DNA from: Orientallactaga sibirica
Lineage: Eukaryota > Chordata > Mammalia > Rodentia > Dipodidae
DNA length: 64,000 nucleotides
Assembly: GCA_036365145.1 (NCBI GenBank)
Contig: JAEOAD010002279.1
Span: 926,001 to 990,000 of the forward strand
Reading direction: 5' to 3'
The translations under genes and the position numbers were made by a program. Below the pieces are notes generated by a model. It ran no database searches, was not told where the DNA came from, and saw only the letters and a program-made list of their open reading frames with translations. Numbering within the stretch: the first letter of the stretch is position 1; the number at the start of each line of letters is the position of its first letter. This document shows positions 63,946 to 64,000 of this stretch, piece by piece.

Positions 63946-64000
63946 CCTCTCAAAGTAGTTTCACATGAGGTACAGAAGAAAATTCCTAAAATCCTCTTTC

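Overview
The window is mammalian nuclear DNA, almost certainly from a rodent of the superfamily Dipodoidea (jerboas and relatives; a Jaculus-like genome is my best guess). It carries dozens of tRNA-derived SINEs of the B2 superfamily in a form unlike mouse B2. These have a 'gctggagagatggctta' head, a 'gccagatgcacaaggggg' body and an AATAAA-rich tail. It also carries 7SL-derived B1 elements, older B4/RSINE1, ID, MIR, LINE-1 and ERVL/MaLR long terminal repeats. B1 together with B2-type SINEs places it among mouse-related rodents, and the diverged body sequence points away from mouse or rat. That assignment rests on remembered family knowledge, not on a search.

I find no convincing protein-coding exon, tRNA, rRNA or other host gene. 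Every long open frame I examined falls in a SINE, an LTR, a LINE relic or a tandem repeat. The window reads as an intergenic or intronic repeat-rich interval. Three SINE types are distinguished below. Type A has 'aagaacgctggttcc' in the head and 'tggatttcgttcacagcag' in the body. Type B has 'gcaaagccaaaggaccc' and 'tggagttcgtttgcagtgg'. Type C has an extra 'cccactagggggcgc' block.

Layout. 1-9.5 kb: an LTR, a probable LINE-1 3' end, SINEs and MIRs in unassigned sequence. 9.8-12.3 kb: an old minus-strand LINE-1 loaded with SINEs. 12.26-17.69 kb: a direct tandem duplication of about 2.6-2.8 kb. Each copy holds an ERVL-type LTR whose interior has expanded into a 17-bp minisatellite, plus a non-repetitive block that looks like a conserved regulatory element. 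18-21 kb: ordinary SINE-interspersed sequence. 21-25.4 kb: plus-strand LINE/HAL1-like relics and six SINEs packed end to end. 25.5-44 kb: unassigned sequence with LTRs, B4, ID, B1 and SINEs. 44.9-45.7 kb: an 0.8-kb polypurine tract. 46-51 kb: LTRs, one with MaLR internal sequence. 53.7-58.7 kb: a decayed minus-strand LINE-1 with recognisable ORF1 and ORF2 remnants and eight nested SINEs. 58.7-64 kb: further LTRs, SINEs and a short CpG-rich patch.

The strongest candidates for a second look are the tandem duplication with its LTR-derived minisatellite, the duplicated non-repeat block inside it, and the recurrent head-to-tail pairing of type B SINEs with B1. I see no new gene system, and coordinates of old repeats are approximate.
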